From Cochliopodium minus (Eukaryota; Discosea; Himatismenida; Cochliopodiidae), in the NCBI GenBank assembly GCA_024220525.1, contig JAMYWO010000011.1, positions 196,487 to 240,655 of the forward strand: 44,169 nucleotides of DNA. Direction: 5' to 3'. Position 1 is the first letter of the stretch; the number at the start of each line of letters is the position of its first letter. Position numbers and translations under genes: made by a program. Below, in pieces: positions 9,466 to 20,945 of the stretch. The notes under the pieces were generated by a model that saw only the letters and a list, made by a program, of their open reading frames with translations, did not search any database and was not told the origin of the DNA.

Positions 9466-11309
9466 TTAAAGAGGAAATAATTCATCTTCTATTTGCTGGT
9501 GTATTCTCCTTGCCTCTTTCAACTTTGCATTTCTTCTCATATCCAAAACCTTATCATCCATTCCCTCCTTGATGATGTTCTTTGAAGAAAACTCGTGGGC
9601 GAAGCTAGACATGTTCTCTTGCAAATCTTCTACGCGGGGAATTAAATGGTTGTCTTTGTTTTCTTTGAGGAGATTGTTTTTGAAGGAGACAATGTCTTGG
9701 TTCAATTTTTTAATTCTGTTGTTGAATTCTGTGGCAGAAGAAATATCAGATGTATCAACAGATGCTTAAAAAAAAAATATTAAAATTTAATTTTTTTGTT
9801 AATATTTTTTTTTTTATTTTTTTATTCTTACAAATATTTTCAAGCAAACTGTACATTCTTTTTTCCAAATCATTCAAGACTACATCAGGCAAAGCAGATT
9901 GTTTGACATTACTATTGATGAAATGCTGTATATTCAACAAGCGCTTATGATAGTTATTATCAGTGGTATTGTCAACTAAATAATTAAACAATTTTTATTT
10001 TTTATTTTTTGTTTTTTATTTTTTATTTTTTATTTTTTATTTTTTATTTTTTATTTTTTATTTTTTATTTTTTATTTTTTATTTTTTATTTTATTTTTTA
10101 TTTTTTATTTTTTATTTTTTATTTTTTATTTTTTTTTATTTTTTTTACCATTTAGTTAATAGAGTTCCTCCATTTTCATCAAACTCATTCAATCTTTTCA
10201 TCATTGAATTGTTGATGTATTTCCAGTTAAAATTTCTTCAAGAAAAATTAATTCGTTGTTTTTAAAAAATTAAAATGAAAGTTTTCTACCTATAAATATT
10301 TTTCCAAATTTCATTATTGCTCATCAAAATCATGAACTGTTTGCTAACACAACACAGAGAAAGAATATCTCTGATATTCTAATATAATTTTTTCGTTAAA
10401 ACATTTTTATTAAATTTTTTTTATATTAATAATTTTGATAACAAATTTTACTAAATGATCATTTTTTTAAAAATAATTTTTCATAATAATTTTTTTGAAG
10501 ATATTTTTTTTAACAAATATTTTTTTAAAAGAAAATTTTATTAACCAAATGAGTGCAGATATTGTAAAGAACATAAACACTTTTCACAGTGTGGAAATCT
10601 CCTAAGCTTTCTTTTGCTTTTATTAAACTCCTTGAAATCTCTGATAAATAGAAATGATCGTGCTAAGTGAAAAAAAAATATTTCATCGATTTGAATATTA
10701 ATTTTATTAAAAAAATTTCTTTGAATAATTTAATATTTTATAATTTATTATAAATAAATTAAAAAAAAAAAAAAATACTTTTATCTCCTTTTTCGATTCT
10801 GATCTTATTGCATCGAAATGATGAGAATTACATTTGATAAAGTTATCGAGATTTAGTGATTTTATTTCAGATTCACACAAGATTTCGCAGAAGATATAGA
10901 AGAGGCTCAATCGGCTGCACTTGCCAGGGATGAAAGAATTGCTGTTCCTTTCATATTGCTCCAGATATTTTTCCAGCGAATTCTTCTGCATTTTCTTCAC
11001 CTCAAATAATTTGGATAGACTGTCTGAAAAATCTAATGCTTTATCAACATCAATATATTTGCATTCCTTTCCAACATCTCTATCCCAATATTCTATAAAG
11101 CTCTTTGTGAAATATTTTTTTTAATTTGATTTTTATTTAGGTGTATTATGGCAGGATTATTTATAATTGTATTCAATACATTAGGGGTTTTGATGACATA
11201 CCTCTCTTGTTATTTTTATTTCTGTTGCTGATTTTATGTTATCTGGAAGTTTCAGAAATATTTTTATTCTACTCTCTGTACTATAAAAGCCCAAAAAAAA
11301 GTTTTTCAT
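9466..11309 (-). CDS. F-box-like coiled-coil protein
   Basis: Exons 11309-11202, 11102-10779, 10662-10546, 10378-10290, 10235-10149, 9975-9832 and 9764-9466 are visible. All junctions fit except that between 10149 (phase 2) and 9975 (needs phase 1). The N-terminus starts MKNFFLGFYSTESRIKIFL, followed by a helical region. An F-box-like stretch covers exons 3-5: NIRDILSLCCVSKQFMIL, then EIWKNIYRNFNW. The last two exons (QSALPDVVLNDLEKRMYSLL and KKLNQDIVSFKNNLL) look like coiled coil. F-box proteins usually connect substrates to SCF ubiquitin ligases through Skp1. The F-box call rests on the D(I)LSLCCVSK and EIWKxIY spacing only. The phase clash lies next to a long TTTTTTA microsatellite; the gene may be two genes, miss a tiny exon, or carry an indel. 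Confidence 0.55.
10003..10140. repeat. TTTTTTA heptamer microsatellite
   Basis: About 138 bases of nearly perfect 7-base units lie inside an intron of the F-box-like gene (minus strand), ending just before the exon at 10149. A similar array lies at 42021-42126. Confidence 0.9.
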
Positions 11310-11747
11310 TTTTTTTTTAATTTTTTATTAAATTATTTAAAAAATGTTTCTTAAAACTTTCAATCCTTTTAGATTAAATCAGTTTTGTTAGTTGTCTGTT
11401 TAAATTGAAGCTTTTAAAGTTTTCTAAAATTTCAAATTAAAAAAAAATAAAATTGAAAAGAATTTCTTTGGTTAAAAGAAAAACTTATTTTTTGTAACTA
11501 ACTTTAAAGTAAATATTAATATATACTTGGAATAAAGGACTAGAAGATTAAAAAAAAAATTACAACTTCTAAACATGAACCAAATGTTAGCTTTAGAGTT
11601 TAATTGAAATCCTTTGTTATAATAAAGAAATTGCAAATGTTTTCATTTCATGATGAATTGAGTTTAATCATTTTGAGAAAAATCCAAGAATTGTGTTTTC
11701 AATCAAATTAAAAATTAAAAAAAATAAAAATAATAAAAAAAAACTTC
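11310..11747. other. Divergent intergenic region, no gene seen
   Basis: This is AT-rich spacer between the F-box-like gene (-) and the RNA ligase gene (+). Several A/T runs and no coding exon, RNA gene or repeat could be recognised. Confidence 0.5.
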
Positions 11748-13995
11748 ATGAAAAATCAAATTAAACATAAAATGGAAATCAAAAAACAAAAAAAAGAGTC
11801 TGCTGAATTAAAGAACAATCCATTATTCGTCAAATATAATTCCATAGATGCACCAAATGAAAAAACAATATATAAATTGAAGGAGGGAGGATTCTTGAAA
11901 GGAGAATGGGTGGCAACAGAGAAAATACATGGAGCCAATTTCTCATTTGTGACTGATGGGGAGATAGTGGAATGTGCAAAAAGAACCTCGATGTTGAAAG
12001 GCAAATCGAAAAAAAAAATTTTCACAATTGAGTTTCTATTTTTTGAGTATATTCACCTATATTCACCTCTTATCTTATTATATACTCAATATATATGAGA
12101 TGAGTTTATAATTTTTTAATTTGATAGATCAGCATATAAATCAAACATTGACATAAGTTTATAAAAAAAAAAAAAATAAAAAATTAAAGAAATCAATTAA
12201 TCATCATTCACTATTTAAAATTTTTAATCACAATCAAATGAATTTTTTAGAGATGTTCAAAATTTTACAACAGTTTAAATTTTGTTAGTATTTAATTTAT
12301 ATCCGCTTACAAAGTTGTAAATTTTGGACATCTCTACATTTTTATTGAACTTATTTAAATTTCATTTTTAACATTTTTATTGAATCAACACTATCTAATT
12401 AATATTTAAAAATTATTCAATTTTAATATTCTTATTGAAATTAAAAAGAAAACTCCACACAGTTTTATAATTGGGAAGAGATTAGAAAAAGTCACAGAGA
12501 AATGATCTTGAAAATCTTTGAAGAGGTGAAGAAATTGTCGGAAGAAGATGAAAAGTTGAAAGAAAAAGTAGGTAGGAATGAGGAGAAACTCACTGTGAGT
12601 GTTTATGGGGAGTTGTTTGGTGGGATCTATCCTCATAAAGACGTTCCTAAAATTGAAGGTGTCAAACATATTCAAAAGGTACAATAAAAAAAAAAAAATA
12701 AAAAAAAAAAATTTAAAAATCGAAAAAATAAAAAGAAATAAAAAGAAATAAAGGAATTTTTATTAAATATTTTATCATTATTTAAATAAATAAAAAAATT
12801 TTTTTTAATAAAGAATTTTAAATGAATAAAAACAGAATTTTAAAATAAAAACAGAATTTTAAAATAAATAAATAATTTTTTTTTACTATAGAAAATGGAA
12901 TAAATAAAAAATTTTTTTTAAAATAAATAAAAAATTTTTTAATAAATTAATTTTTTTTAAAGGGAGTGTATTATTGTCCAGATATAAAGTTTTGTGCCTT
13001 TGATATTCGTGTCAAGAAATCTGGCTTTCTCGACTTTGACGTTGCAACAAAAATTTTCGAGACAAGTGGAATACTCTACACCAAAGCACTTATGAGAGGT
13101 AATTTAAAAAAAAAAAATTAATTAAAAAAAAATTAATCAAAATAAATCAAAAATAAATAAAATTAATAAATAAAAATAAATAGTTAAATAAAAAAATTAA
13201 TATTTAAAATCAAAAATATTAAAATTAGGAACCTTCGATCAGTTGTATACTTTTGATGTCGAAAATTTCAAGTCTACTCTCCCTTCTCTTTTCAATTTGC
13301 CGCTTATTGAAGGAAACGTATCTGAAGGTAAAAAAAAAAAAATTTGAAAAAAATGTTCAATAAAATTAATTATATTAATTAGAATATTCAATTTAATTTA
13401 AATAAAAAAATTTTCAAAAAAAAATAATTAATTTTTTTTTTTTTAGGAGTTATTATCAAACCTGTCATCAATGTAAGTACTGACAAAGGTCGTGTTATTT
13501 TAAAGTTGAAATCTGATAAGTTTAAAGAAGTTACTGGTGTCAATAAACCTCCTAAGAACAAACCGAAAGGTGAAGTCAAAGTAATAAAAAACAAAAAATA
13601 AAAAAAAAATAAAAAAATAAAAAATAAAAAAATTAAAAAAAAAAATTAAAAAAAAATTAAAAATAAAAAAATTAAAAGCAAAAAAATTAAAAGCAAAAAA
13701 AAAATTGTTTGAATAGGACAATACACCTCCTCATTTGATAGAAATTAAAGAGAAAGCATTGTGTTACATCAACAAAAACCGACTCTCTAATGTAATTTCA
13801 AAGGAGGAAGAGATTACCATGAGCGATGTTGGACGTTTGATCGGTTTGTTGGCCAAAGATGCCTTTGAAGATTTCATTAAGGACAATGAAGAAGAATGGA
13901 ACAATGTTAAGGTAGAAGAAAGAAAAATCATCAAAAAAGCTGTTGCAAAGGCCTCTGCTGGTGTTGTTTCCAGAGAAATTGATGAATTTCTTTGA
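11748..13995 (+). CDS. Rnl2-type RNA ligase
   Basis: Six exons (11748-12000, 12449-12678, 12963-13098, 13229-13327, 13447-13580, 13717-13995) give 376 residues. Nucleotidyltransferase motifs appear in order: motif I EKIHGANFSF with the AMP-accepting Lys59, then CAKRTSMLK, FYNWEEI, GELFGGIYP, GVYYCPDIKFCAFDI (IIIa), EGVIIKP (IV) and RVILKLKSDKF (V). This is the set of T4 Rnl2 and trypanosome RNA-editing ligases, which seal 3'-OH/5'-phosphate nicks in duplex RNA. A helical C-terminal domain follows (DVGRLIGLLAKDAFEDF). The start is the first of two in-frame Mets (11748, 11772). Intron 1 begins GC rather than GT. No mitochondrial targeting peptide is obvious, although the N-terminus is lysine-rich. 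The cellular substrate is unknown; RNA repair is an inference. Confidence 0.9.
12001..12448 (+). other. Probable GC-AG intron in the RNA ligase gene
   Basis: Exon 1 ends ..TTGAAAG followed by GCAAAT, and exon 2 starts after AAAAAG. This is the only joint I found that keeps the reading frame and yields RTSMLKENSTQFYNW, as expected for Rnl2 ligases. The nearest GT donors (11993, 12032) are out of phase or would cut into the conserved LK. All other introns in the window that I resolved are GT-AG. Confidence 0.65.
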
Positions 13996-14269
13996 TTAAA
14001 TATTTTAAATTATTTCGTTATTTTTTTACTTGTTTGGAAAAAAATTTCTTGAACAAAAAAGTATTTTATTAAGAAAATAATTATAACTTATGAGGATTTA
14101 TAAACTTCAAGTTTAAAGATTTATTTTTTTTAAAACAATAAGAAAAATGATTTTTTAAAAGTTCAAAAAGAATAAATTGTTTCAAATAGAAAAGATTTTG
14201 TTTTTTATAAAGATTGAGATTAAATTGTTTGAACAAATTAAATTCATTTCCATTTTGAAAAAAAAAAAA

Positions 14270-15756
14270 ATGAAAAAGAAATCAAAATTTTTTAAAAATA
14301 CTTTGTTTGATCTGTCATATGTTCAACAATTAGATTTAAAGAAAGAGAATTTCAAACAATTATATGAAGCATTCAAGCAGAAACTCCACAAAAAGAAAAT
14401 CAAAAAGAAGAGGGATCAATTCATAGAGGAGAACGATATAGAAATAGAGATAGTTCCCAGCATCAAAATACAAAAGTATCGCAACAAAACGACCTTCACC
14501 ATCTCCAAATTCGAAGGAGAAATAAAAATTGGCTTCACAAAAGATAAAACAAAAAACATGTGGAGGGAAGGAGATAAGGATGTGATTGAAGATGAGGTGG
14601 ATATGAAGAATAATCCTCTGATAAATGATGTCGATATAAAAATTAAAAATTCACTGATAAATTTTATTAAAAAATCTAACAAGGGTAAAAAAAAAATTAA
14701 AAAAAAATAAAAATCTAAAGAAAAAGAAAAAGAAAATAACAAAATTTTTTTTCTAGATCCTTACAATAATTTTAAGAGGACTGGTTTTTGGAGGAACATT
14801 TGTATTAAGACAGAGTCCAACAATGAAGGAAAAAACTTAGTAATTATGAAGGTCAATCCCCTTGGTGTTGAAGAAAAATCCAAAAACGAAGAATATAATA
14901 ATCTTTGGAAACATTTAAAAGATGAAAACGAAAATATTGTTGGATTATTAATTGACGAAAATATTTCCGTAAAAATGTTAATATTAGTTTTTTAAAACAT
15001 TATTTAAAACTTAATTTTTTAGTAATATTTTGTTATAAAGTTTTTTATTAATAATTTTCTTAGCAATCAAGTGTTTTGTCAACTGTTGATCTCAAATTGA
15101 TTGGGGGAGTTGACCACTTGTTCCACAAAATTAGTGGATTATACATCAGGTGCACAGGGAATAATTTTGTACAAATAAACAATGGAGGTGAAATTCTTTA
15201 CAACAAAATGATAGAAATTCTAAAAGGTATCCTCATAAAAGAACAAAATCCCCACAAAATAATCATTTTTGATCTTTTTTGTGGGATCGGAACTTTTTCA
15301 GTCCTCCTTAACAAAGAATTATCCTCTTTGGACCATTTAAACAATCTTGAAATTTATTCTATTGATAGAGAAGAGTCTATTAAAGATGCAAACTTTAATC
15401 TAAGCAAAAATTTGGCGAAATTTCCTCCAAAAAACAATTTCAAAACAAATTTTTCTTTTGATGATCTCCAAAAAAACTATTTTGAAAAAAATTTTGGACA
15501 TTTCTTGGAAAATTTTCCTTTAAAAATTTTGTTCGTAAACCCAGGAAGATCCAGCCTTTCAAGAGCTTGCACCACTTCCATCTCCAACATGGAATTTGAT
15601 TATATTTTCTTTGTATCTTGCAAGCAAAGCACTTTTTTTGAAAACTCTGTTTTATTGTATGAAAAATATTCATTTGAAAAGTTTTGTTTGCTTGATCTAT
15701 TTCCCCAAACAATGAATTACGAATCAATTGTTTTATTTAAAAGAAGAAATAAATAA
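14270..15756 (+). CDS. TRMT2/TrmA-type tRNA (uracil-5-)-methyltransferase
   Basis: Three exons (14270-14684, 14757-14968, 15064-15756) join in phase to 439 residues. The order matches the TRMT2A/TrmA family, which makes m5U54 in the tRNA T-loop from S-adenosylmethionine: a basic N-terminus, QKYRNKTTFTIS and KIGF (the family's HKYRNKCEF), GNNFVQINNGGEILYN, SAM motif IFDLFCGIGTFSVLL, IYSIDREE, the nucleophile in FFVSCKQST, and DLFPQTMNYESIVLF with the conserved acidic residue. The usual DPPR motif is replaced by NPGRSSLSR, and SCNP by SCKQ, so activity could be altered. No RRM domain precedes it, unlike animal TRMT2A. It follows the RNA ligase by 274 bases on the same strand, making two RNA-modifying genes side by side. 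MKKKSKFF was chosen as the start because upstream sequence in that frame is AT-rich filler. Confidence 0.9.
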
Positions 15757-15845
15757 ATCATTCTTAAAAATGTTTTCCTAAAAAATTTTATCTCTTTTTT
15801 TTTTTACATTCAAAAAATACAACAAAAAAATTTGTATTATTTTCT

Positions 15846-17132
15846 TCACTTTTTGTCTTCATGTTTTTTCATTAATTTTATCCATTTTTGTTCGTATCTT
15901 CTATGAAAATTTGAAAAGGGAAACAAATTATCAACTTCATCATCTCTTAATCTTCAGAATAAAAAAAAAAAATGAAAATAAACAAATAAAATATGAATAA
16001 AGAAAAAGAATAAATTTAAAATAAATAAGCTTATTACCTGTAATACAAAAATTCATTTTTAAAAATGTGTTGATCCAACACGTGATGCATATGATCAAAA
16101 TCTATAAGCAAATTTCCAATATCAACAGCTTCTTCAGCGTTCTTGGTCATTCCAATACGCATCAAAAACTTGACAAACTCGTTACCTACAATACAGTTTT
16201 TATATTTTTTAAGCTTGTATCTTCTGTCCTTAATGATTGACCTAATTCCATTCTTAAAAAAAAATTTTAAAAGTTTTTTAATTTTTATTTTTATTAAAAT
16301 AACTTGATTAAAATGTTTTTTTTTTTACTTCATACAATTTCATTTTATATTCTTCGGCCTTCTCCCTTCGCACTTCGTAATCTTTCTTGTCATATTCTTT
16401 TATTGTGATATCATCGTTAAACCGATAAAAGAAAAACTCATTTTTGAAAGTCTGATCATTAAAAACATGATTCAAAAAATTATATTCTAAAATAAAAACC
16501 AAAAAATTAAAAACATTAATTTATTTTTTAAACTATTATTCTTTTTTTTTAAAAAACTTTTGTGTAATTTTTTTTTTACTTATGAGTTTGTTTCCAAGTT
16601 GAATTGCTTCGTTTGTGTCTTTAGCTTCTCCTATTTTGATCATAAAGTTCACCAATTCGCTCCCTATAATCACTCTTTCGTATTTCTTCATGAGAAATTT
16701 TCGGTCTTTTATTAGAGAGCATATTCCTTTCTAGAAGTAAATAAGTTTGAACAAGTTTTTTGATTTTAGATTTAAATAATTAAAATTCTGTGAAAATAAT
16801 AAGATTATGATAGATTTTTTTTTTCAGTTTTGAAAATATACCTCTATCAGTTTGTTCTTCAATGAATCTAATTCTTTTAATGTGATATGATTATTGAAAA
16901 ATTCGATGGGAGTGGTATTATATTTGGGTCTATAGTTGAATTTAAGAGGGCTATTCCTCTTATCATTAATGATCCCTTCATCATTATCCATATCTCCATT
17001 GTCTGGCCTTGAGAGATTAGGGTAAGAAAGATTCAAGGAAGGATTTGAGATAATAATATTATTGTCCAATACGTCATTATCGAAGCTGGAAATAGAATTG
17101 GATTTGAAGAGTTTGGATGATGGAGAATTCAT
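15846..17132 (-). CDS. Two-DEP-domain protein
   Basis: Five exons (17132-16842, 16730-16580, 16486-16329, 16252-16038, 15951-15846) join in phase to 306 residues. The first about 75 residues are low-complexity and Asn/Ser-rich. Two DEP domains follow. DEP1 is GICSLIKDRKFLMKKY, VIIGSELVNFMIKIGEAK, then FLNHVFNDQTFKNEFFFYRF. DEP2 is GIRSIIKDRRYKLKKY, CIVGNEFVKFLMRIG, HHVLDQHIFKNEFLYYRL. DEP domains bind membranes or receptors and occur in RGS proteins, GEFs and Dishevelled. No catalytic domain is attached, so the protein is probably an adaptor. The two domains share intron positions (an intron interrupts the linker in each), suggesting an internal duplication. It is on the same strand as the RGS-RasGEF genes upstream of it. 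Confidence 0.88.
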
Positions 17133-17704
17133 CTCGATAAAAGAAAAAATTTGATCCCAATATTTTTTTGTTTTTGATTATTTTTTTTTTAAACTAAAAA
17201 AAAAAGATTAATTTGTTGAATATTGTCACCTCTTTTTGACCATCTTTTTATTTTTTTGAATTGACATTTATTTACAACAATTTATTTTGATAAAAAAAAA
17301 AAATTGAGTTTAGTAAAGGATGATTTTGTTAAAAATAACAGAGATAGGTGCCAGTGATTCAAATGGAGAAGATAGAGAAAGAATTGATGTAATTATTTTT
17401 CATAATTTCAAAGTAGANTTCTCATTTCTCTTCTCTTTTCAAACAAAATATTTCAACATTTGTGAAATGTTTGAAGTTTAAACAAATTGTTTGGATGTTG
17501 AAACTTCCCAAGTTCGTTTTATTTGAGATCATCATTTTTTTTTCAGCTCCTCCTTTTATCTATTCATTTTAAAAGAACTTCAAGAAAGAAAATCTACCAA
17601 AGTGCCGAAAAATGAATTAATAAATTAAAAATTTGCCCTTTTAGGATTTATTTTTTTGGTTTTTTTTTTGAAAATTCTTTTTTTTTTTTTGATCATCATT
17701 TAAA
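17133..17704. other. Intergenic region with a dispersed repeat copy
   Basis: This lies between the DEP gene (-) and the 3' end of the first RGS-RasGEF gene (-). Apart from the 17419-17560 copy of an RCC1-gene 3' segment and one ambiguous base (17418), I see only AT-rich sequence. Confidence 0.55.
17419..17560 (+). repeat. Copy 1 of a dispersed RCC1-gene 3' segment
   Basis: About 142 bases match 43121-43260 almost base for base: I count four substitutions and one two-base length difference in a T run. The partner copy is coding (the HSHFSSLFKQNISTF part of the headless RCC1 protein). Here it stands alone, starts immediately after an ambiguous base, and has no RCC1 repeats upstream. Confidence 0.9.
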
Positions 17705-20374
17705 TCAATTTGATTCCCCGAATTTGAGCTCAAGGAGGATGGAAAGGTTAGGAAGAAAATTCATCTTGGTATTGGCCCACTTGTTTTGCAAGTTGGTAAT
17801 GAGAGTGATGAACTCTTTCAAAGAGTTTGACATTTCAACTTCCATCAGAAGGTTGTCTGTGTTCTTATGAACTCTTTCAAAAATATAATAAATATCTTTG
17901 AGATGAATTGCTAATTTTTTAAAAATAATTAAAATAAAAAAACTAAATTTCAAAAATTTTTATATTTTTTTTTACGTAATACTGGTATTAAACTTTTTCC
18001 TTGGCTGATGAGGTATTTTATTCTTTCTCTATAGTTTTTGAAGTTGTTTTGCGGGCTCATCAAAGCTGAAAATTCTTTCAAGATGTGTTGGATCTTAGGG
18101 CTCAAATTGCCAACAATTTTTTCAAAAGAGCTGAAAGATCCTTGCAAAACAAAAAAGGCATTGAACTGAAAAGAACAAAACATTTTGATTAAGAAAAAAT
18201 AAATTTTTAAAAGAAAAATTATTTAAAAAATGAAATAATAATTTTTTTTTTTACATTTCCTAAATGCAATAATTTTTGAGCTAATAATACAAAGCATTCA
18301 AAACTTTTTAATTTGTCTTTAGAATTGAATATGGAGGATAGGATTTGAATGACTCTTTCGGAGAGGGTGTTCATGTTTTTCACGAACTGGGAGATGTTCT
18401 CAAGTTTTGCTTTGTTCTCCTTTGATTCAAAATTCCATTTTGCAATTTCATAAGGTTCAATCATTAAAAAACTTTCAACATCTAAATTTAGGATCAAAAT
18501 TTTTATTTTTTAATTTATTTATTTATATTTTGTTTATTTATTATTTTTTTTAAATTAATTTTTTTTTAATGTTTATTTATGTTTTACTTGATAAAGTTAT
18601 TTGTTCGGCAATATCGGTTATTCTTTCCGAGCTAAGATTCAACATTTTGAAGTCTGTAAATCTCATGTCCCAAGATTTCTTCTTCAAAGAAACTTTCTCG
18701 ATTCTTTTTTGGTTAATGAGTTGGTTTGTGTGCTAAAAATAATGAAAATAATAAAATAAATTAAAAAAAAATAAAAAACAATAAAAAAAAAAAAATTTGA
18801 TGAATTGTGATTAAATAATTCAAAAATATAATTAAATAATTATTCAAAAATATAAGATTACCAATTTGGAAAAAATAAAATTCCAATATAATTTGAGATC
18901 AGTGTCAATTGTGACTGATAATAAATGATCCTTTAAAGATTGATTAGACTTCCAGAAATTACCACAGAGAAAAATCCACCTGTAAACAACAAAAACGACG
19001 GAAGCTCTCACCGAAGCTGAGTTGATTTTCTGAGAAGATTCGTTGTAGATCTTAAAGAGTTCTGTCAAAAGATTATTGTGGTTTACGTTATTGAAATTGA
19101 AAAGAATTGTTATGTCCAATGTTTCGCTTATGAACGTCTTGTTGTTGTGGATTTGGTTGATCAAGTTTTCCGTGCTGCTCAGATGTTCTTCTTCCTTTTC
19201 TTCTTCAAAGTTTGCAAGTATTGCTGGCGTTTTGTTTTTGAAATCTTGTAAAATACATTCTTCTTTTTCAAAAGAAGAAACTAAAAAAAATTGTGTTGAG
19301 ATTAAATTAATAAAATAATAAAAATAAAAATTAAAAAAAATAGTGAATAATATTTTTTAATTTTAACTTACCTATATATGCAAGCTCATTTTCTATATCA
19401 TGTCTTATTGCATTGAAATTCTCCAAACATATGTTGCTTTTTTTGATGTAGGATGCCTCTATATCTTTGATGATGGCATGCAAGTTTCTCGGCTTGAAGA
19501 TTGGCACCATATCCTTCAATTTATCCATATCTGAAAGATATTCCTTGTAGATTTCGCAAGCTTGAATGTTTTTATAGTTGTTATCCTTCAATGTAGAGAA
19601 TATATACAATTCTTGCCATAAATTGAATAAATAGATCACTTGATAGAGATCAAATGGAATATCAATGTGATTATTATTGTTGTTTATGAAGAGTATAAAT
19701 TTTTCTAACAAATTTTCTTCATTTATTATCATTTTGAGTATTGTTGAGAAATCTTCTTTCTTGCTTGAATATGGATTCAAAAAATTATGTATGCTCTTCT
19801 TGCTATTATTTATTTTCAAGGTATTTGATCTTGTGATCTCATCATTGGATTTGCTCTTCTGCTTGGGCTTTATATTGGTCACGGATATCGCTCTAGATTT
19901 AAGATTTATACCAAACTTGGAATTATCCTCCATCCCATTTCCCACTATCTGTTGCCTCTTTATATCTGATTGATAATATAAGATTATTTATTTTATAATT
20001 TTTTTTTTTAATTTATATTTATTATGCTGCGGAGATATTGATTTTTTTTTTTTACCTAATAATTTTTTTTTTTCTTCAAAAATTAATCTCTTTTTATTTT
20101 TTATCATCGATTCTCCCTCTCCTATCTCTTCTTTATTGTCCTCGCTATCATCGATATATCGCTTCATATCAGTTCTAGTGACGACATTCGTCTCCAATTT
20201 TTTGATTTCACACTGGGGAACAGTGTTCAAAAGTTTAAGAGTCTTTCTTCTCTCTACTCTCAATCTATCTTTATATTTTTCTTTCATTTTCTCAATATCG
20301 ATCATTACGTTACTTCCAAAAACGGGTGCTGAAAGATAAGTATCAGGTATTTTGATTTCATCTAATTTGATCAT
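17705..20374 (-). CDS. RGS-RasGEF protein A
   Basis: Seven exons (20374-20056, 19965-19372, 19280-18862, 18732-18588, 18481-18255, 18165-17976, 17910-17705) join in phase to 699 residues. The N-terminal third is basic and low-complexity. An RGS-like domain follows (IYLFNLWQELYIF, ACEIYKEYLSDM, FNAIRHDIENELAYI). Next is a RasGEF N-terminal module (LLTELFKIYNESS, RWIFLCGNFW), then the CDC25 catalytic domain: DIAEQITLS, EPYEIAKWNF, FVKNMNTLSERVIQIL, FVLLAQKLLHLGNFNAFF, NNFKNYRERIKYL, LPIHLKDIYYIFE. It should activate a Ras-family GTPase, with the RGS part possibly touching a G-alpha such as the one at 2.2-4.6 kb (inference). It is one of a tandem pair with the gene at 20946-23589; domain order and most exon joints agree. 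Confidence 0.9.
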
Positions 20375-20945
20375 TATTTTTGAATGTAAAAAAAAAAAAC
20401 TTTGAATTTTGTTTTGCTTTTTTTTATTTTATTATTAATTTGATGATTTTGAATAATCTTTTTTTTTCCTTGGATAAAATTATTTCCTTCCTTAAATTTA
20501 AACAATTGGATTCTAATTTTTGTCAGAATTTCGAAAATAAAAAAAATCAAATTTGAATTTAAACGACTTTCATCACATCATTAAAAACAAAAATAAATTA
20601 ACTGAATTTATCCCAAGATCTTGTCATTAAAAAAATTAAGATTGAATTTTTGAATGTCTGTAATTATTTCGTGAAATTTTTTCAAAAAGAAGACATAATT
20701 TTTGTTAATTTGTTTTCTTCTCCTCAAAATTGGGAAAAATTAATTTTAGCTCATAAATTTTTCTTTATTCTTGTTCTCAAAAGAACATTAAATTTCATGT
20801 TCACCTTTTCTCCAAAACTTTTTGGTTGTCATTTGGTATTGAATTTACCAAAAAACAAAATTTTTAATTAAACTCACAAAAACAAAATTTTACAAAATAA
20901 GAATGAAAAGTGAAGAAAAATGATAAGACAAAATATTCTGACAAA
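20375..20945. other. Intergenic region between the RGS-RasGEF paralogues
   Basis: This region separates the start of copy A from the stop of copy B. A 72-codon plus-strand open frame (about 20650-20871) lacks recognisable motifs and splice partners, so I do not call it a gene. No repeat or RNA is evident. Confidence 0.5.

Noticed and set aside
20650-20871. Plus-strand 72-codon frame between the RGS-RasGEF genes
   Set aside because: No motif, no splice partner, and T-rich composition; not better than chance in this AT-rich DNA.
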